Source of the DNA: Erpobdella octoculata
Lineage: Eukaryota; Annelida; Clitellata; Hirudinida; Erpobdellidae
NCBI GenBank assembly: GCA_963978895.1
Contig: OZ022239.1
Span: 9,836,952-9,900,951, forward strand
Direction of reading: 5' to 3'
DNA: 64,000 nucleotides
This document shows positions 59,791 to 64,000 of this stretch, in pieces. Both the position numbers and the translations under genes were made by a program. Within the stretch, counting starts at the first letter, position 1. Every line of letters begins with the position of its first letter. Under the pieces are notes generated by a model. That model did not search any database and was not told where the DNA came from. It saw only the letters and a list, made by a program, of their open reading frames with translations.

Positions 59791-60052
59791 TGATTGTCTT
59801 AATGTAACTAAAAGTTAATACATACAGTACATAATAATAATTAAAATCGGGACGATGAACGTTAAATTAAGCAGAAAATAATTAATAAAATAATAATAAA
59901 AATAAAATAATAATAATAAAATCAAAATAAAAATAATTTAAAAATTATATTAATTTAAATCGAGAGATAATAATTTAAATTTATAAAATTCATCAAATGT
60001 TTTAAGAAATGTGAAACAGACAAAGAGGCTTATATATCATATCAAAACAATA

Positions 60053-60962
60053 TCATCTCCTCCGTCTAATTGTAATATTAATGTTATCAGTTAAGTGAGA
60101 CAAGCTCAACGGACCAGATATCCCCTCTGAAACACATGCACCATCAACAGACACTCCAGAAGATCCGTCATCCACCTGAGAAATCTCTGCACAACCCTTT
60201 ATCCGGTGCATTCGGACGGAATCATGGCAACCGGATAAACAACCATCATAAAACTCAACATCTGTTCGATCAACGAGACTTTGACCAGTCAAACCCGACA
60301 AGCAACATGTATCTACATTTTTAAATCCCTGCAACAAGTCATCTGTAGATGAGGCGCCTTTTTTATCACCATCAATGTTACATATTTCAGAAGCTTGGGA
60401 TGAAGAAAAACATATTGTAGAAGGATGCATATCGTCGCACTTTAAATCAAGCATAATGCTATCTGTAATTGAGGTGCCTTTTAAATCACCATCCTGGTTA
60501 TTCCCATTAGATGCATGTAAGGGAGAAAAACAATTATCAATATTGACGTCATCAGCGGTCACGACCCTGAATGAACAACATTCTTTTGTATCTTTGTCAT
60601 TTACGTGTCCGGATTTGTTTTCATCAGAGACAGCATTTTCAATCTGATGTTCTATAGCAAGTTGAATATTTGCAGACTGCAGACTCGGTTGTGCAGCCCC
60701 TGCATTGGCTGGATCAGAACAAATCAAAGTATTAATACCAAGTTTGATTCTATTTGATTGAACATCACCAACATCAGATATATTGAACAGAGACAATGTG
60801 CCATCTGTAAAATCTCTTTGCATATTAATTTTAGGTTTTTCCTGTGAAATATACAAAGCTTCAGATAATTTAAGGTGAATCGGACAATGCTCTCTACGCA
60901 AAATCTCAGTGTTGCTGTCCAATATTTTTCTGTCAAGACGAATATGATGTTGTACCCTCATG
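60053..60962 (-). pseudogene. Penelope-like endonuclease, C-terminal piece plus long extension
   Basis: Open from the hAT insertion site to a stop at 60053. The first ~60 residues hold the family's conserved NTEILRREHCPIHLKLSEAL and INMQRDF blocks. Beyond these the protein continues about 240 residues, acidic and Ser/Asp-rich, with two related ~40-residue segments (HASNGNNQDGDLKGTSITDS versus CNIDGDKKGASSTDDLLQG). Such a long tail after the endonuclease is unusual for Penelope proteins I know. Confidence 0.75.
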
Positions 60963-62041
60963 CAGAGGCGTGGATTCAGCAAAATGTTGAAGGGGGCGAA
61001 CATTTTTCAACTCAAACCCAGAGAATCTTCAAACAAAAATGACCATCTCAATATACATTTGTATGTTGCATGTTCATGTAAATCATCATATTAGTTAAAA
61101 AACAGTTTAAAAAAGTTAACTTTTATTTAATATTGAATGCAGACAAAAAGCGTTTAAATTATGAATGTAACAAAGGGTATCGACGTTCTTTCATTTTTAG
61201 AAAATTGTCCACTGAATCATCAAAATAAAATAGACTAAAGGTACCTACAAAGAGATTGAAAAATAATAGCAAAGTAACTGAATATTAATCAACAAGTATG
61301 ATAAATATTGCTTTCATCAACTAATCTAAATACTCAATCGTGTGTGAGCTAATAAAAATAATTTAAAATGAATTAGAAAAATCTTGGTGAGAAAGCTCAA
61401 GCAACCGGGTAGGATAAGAATATGCTAATTGTTCCTCAAGCTAGGACAGATACACGAGTCTAAATTTCATACAAGTTCGATCGGATGGACCGAAAGCAAG
61501 CAATCAATCAATAAATCCATTAAATTTCTATAGCGCGATTTCCTTGGCGTTCAATAGCGCTCGGACACGAACTTATTAAAGAGATAAGTTTTAAGCCCCG
61601 ACGGAAAACTGTGAGAGAAGTAGATTTAGTAATTGAACTATGAAGAGAGTTTCAGAGAAAGGGACCAGAGTAGGAAAAAGAGTGTTTAGCAAAATAATGC
61701 TTAACAGAAAAGAAGAGTGGAGAAGAGCAATTTTGTATTTTAAACATTAGTAAGCAGATTTTAAAAATCATCCTATATCTAAGTGGAATCCAGAGAAGAA
61801 AAAAAAGAGATGGAAAGATATGAGAAAAGCAAGAGGTGCGAGAAACTAAGCACTAAACGATTGAAAAATATTAGCAGTAGATTATAAGTAATATAATTCA
61901 AAAAGTATGATAAATACTGTTTTTATCAACTAATCTAAATACTCGATCATGGATTAGTTAGAAAAGATTTTTTTTCTATTTCGTGAAAAAATCTTGAGGG
62001 GGGCCATGGCCCCCCTCAGCCCTCCCCAATCCACGCCTCTG
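60963..62041. mobile_element. hAT-type element (family C) splitting the Penelope endonuclease, with exact 8-bp duplication
   Basis: CAGAGGCGTGGATT at 60963 and its inverse AATCCACGCCTCTG at 62041 are the termini. CCCTCATG flanks both (60955-60962 and 62042-62049). The interior is non-coding. Two diverged direct repeats (61290-61345 and 61905-61955, sharing GTATGATAAATA and CATCAACTAATCTAAATACTC) flank a SINE-like segment with an AATCAATCAATAAAT run. Confidence 0.93.
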
Positions 62042-62268
62042 CCCTCATGTGATCTGCAATACTACCACCTTGAACATGCATCGTCATCCTTCTAGCAAGT
62101 GTCGTTCTAGTATGACCTATATAACAATGAGGTATATCTTCATGATACGGGCAAGTAAATTTATAAACAACATTACTTTGCTTCAGACTATTATTAGAGT
62201 AGACAGGACTATTTTTGAGAACAAGATTATGTGTTTTCATGTTATTATAGTATATACAGAATTTCAAC
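62042..62268 (-). pseudogene. Penelope-like GIY-YIG endonuclease, N-terminal piece
   Basis: Contains VVYKFTCPYHED, CYIGHTRTTLARRMTMH and SIADHM: the GIY-YIG core with its Cys motif, YIG, the catalytic Arg helix and the conserved His. It breaks at the hAT insertion; the downstream piece at 60962 is in the same frame across the duplicated 8 bases. Confidence 0.85.
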
Positions 62269-62751
62269 TTAGAATCTTTTTTAAATCCTTTATATTATTT
62301 TCGATTGTCTGTCTTCCTGTCACAAACTTTGAGTCTCAAAATTAACTCACTTCCCGTTATCCGATCGAGCTGAAATTTGGCACATCGACTTGGGCTGCGA
62401 GACAATTGAATCTATCAAAATTTCAGTTTGATCAGATAAAAAAAAAAAAAAAAAAAAAAAAAAACGAAAATTTTTTTTTTTGGACTAACTTAATCTTGGG
62501 CCGATTCCATACCCCCCTTTGAGAGCCCCAAAAATGACGTCCGTTTTGCTCTAGGACGCACCGTTTAGGCGCTAGAGCGATTTAAAGTTTTAATTCTAGA
62601 AAATCGAAATCTGAAAAGTTGAAAATATATAATTCATTCGATAGATGTCGCTACATTTAATTGAAGTGACACCTAGCGAATATATCTAAAAACCGGTACA
62701 AGTAGCTGCGAAAAGCCATCGCACAATTGGCACTAAAACGATTGCAAAAAT

Positions 62752-63799
<1,048 letters not shown>

Positions 63800-63894
63800 C
63801 GTCATTGTAATCATTCAATCTTAAAACACCTGGTGTAAAAAATATAATAATTATCACCATTATTAGCCTTATTGTCATTTATGATTTCATATGT

Positions 63895-64000
63895 CCACCG
63901 GCGGATCCAGTAAGTTTGAGTGGGGGCAGTGGCGGATCCATAAGGGGACGATGGGGACGATCGCCCCCCTACAATAGTATAAACGTTTTTTAACAATTAA
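63895..64000. mobile_element. hAT-like element ends, truncated by the window
   Basis: CCGGCGGATCCAGTAAG and, 35 bases on, CAGTGGCGGATCCATAAGG are two successive CAGTGGCGGATCCA-type termini, suggesting one such element inserted in or beside another. The partner ends lie outside the window. Confidence 0.45.

Overview
The window is AT-rich nuclear DNA of an animal. Five intron-containing or animal-specific genes can be read: the 3' half of zw10, a full-length ABCA-type lipid transporter, a forkhead (FoxA-like) factor, dcaf13 (SOF1-type WD40) and togaram1/crescerin. A sixth, intronless gene encodes a seven-pass membrane protein I do not recognise. Compact exons, introns full of microsatellites and minisatellites, and a mix of hAT, piggyBac, Harbinger, Helitron-like, SINE and Penelope-like elements fit an invertebrate bilaterian, perhaps a spiralian. 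The phylum cannot be fixed from the sequence alone.

Layout. 1-2247 (+) is the C-terminal half of zw10. 2248-4348 holds small repeats, a hAT-like end and the 5' flank of the next gene. 4349-20166 (+) is the ABCA gene; I resolve 20 coding exons giving 1728 residues with every splice phase agreeing. 20167-23400 carries a SINE, a long TATG microsatellite inside a repeat, and a GC-richer island. 24239-26332 (+) is the membrane-protein gene, with a TATA box and a 5'-UTR intron inferred upstream. 27132-28187 (-) is the forkhead gene. 28188-36790 is a repeat graveyard (GA and TA microsatellites, Helitron-like ends, a SINE, Harbinger and hAT transposase relics). 36791-42620 (+) is dcaf13 in 12 exons (445 residues), with a hAT element in intron 1. 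43789-58845 (+) is togaram1 in about 20 exons (about 1425 residues, four TOG arrays); intron 13 contains three nested DNA transposons. 59494-63858 is a Penelope-like retroelement on the minus strand, bounded by inverted repeats and broken by a hAT insertion with an exact 8-bp target duplication.

The host genes are unrelated housekeeping or developmental genes: kinetochore/vesicle tethering, lipid transport, transcription, ribosome biogenesis and ciliary microtubules. They do not form an operon or a pathway. The most informative novelties are structural: the three-layer transposon nest with an empty-site comparison inside the window, the Penelope endonuclease split in frame by a hAT element, a 3' splice site tandemly multiplied in the ABCA gene, minisatellites that abut splice sites, and the unrecognised membrane protein.
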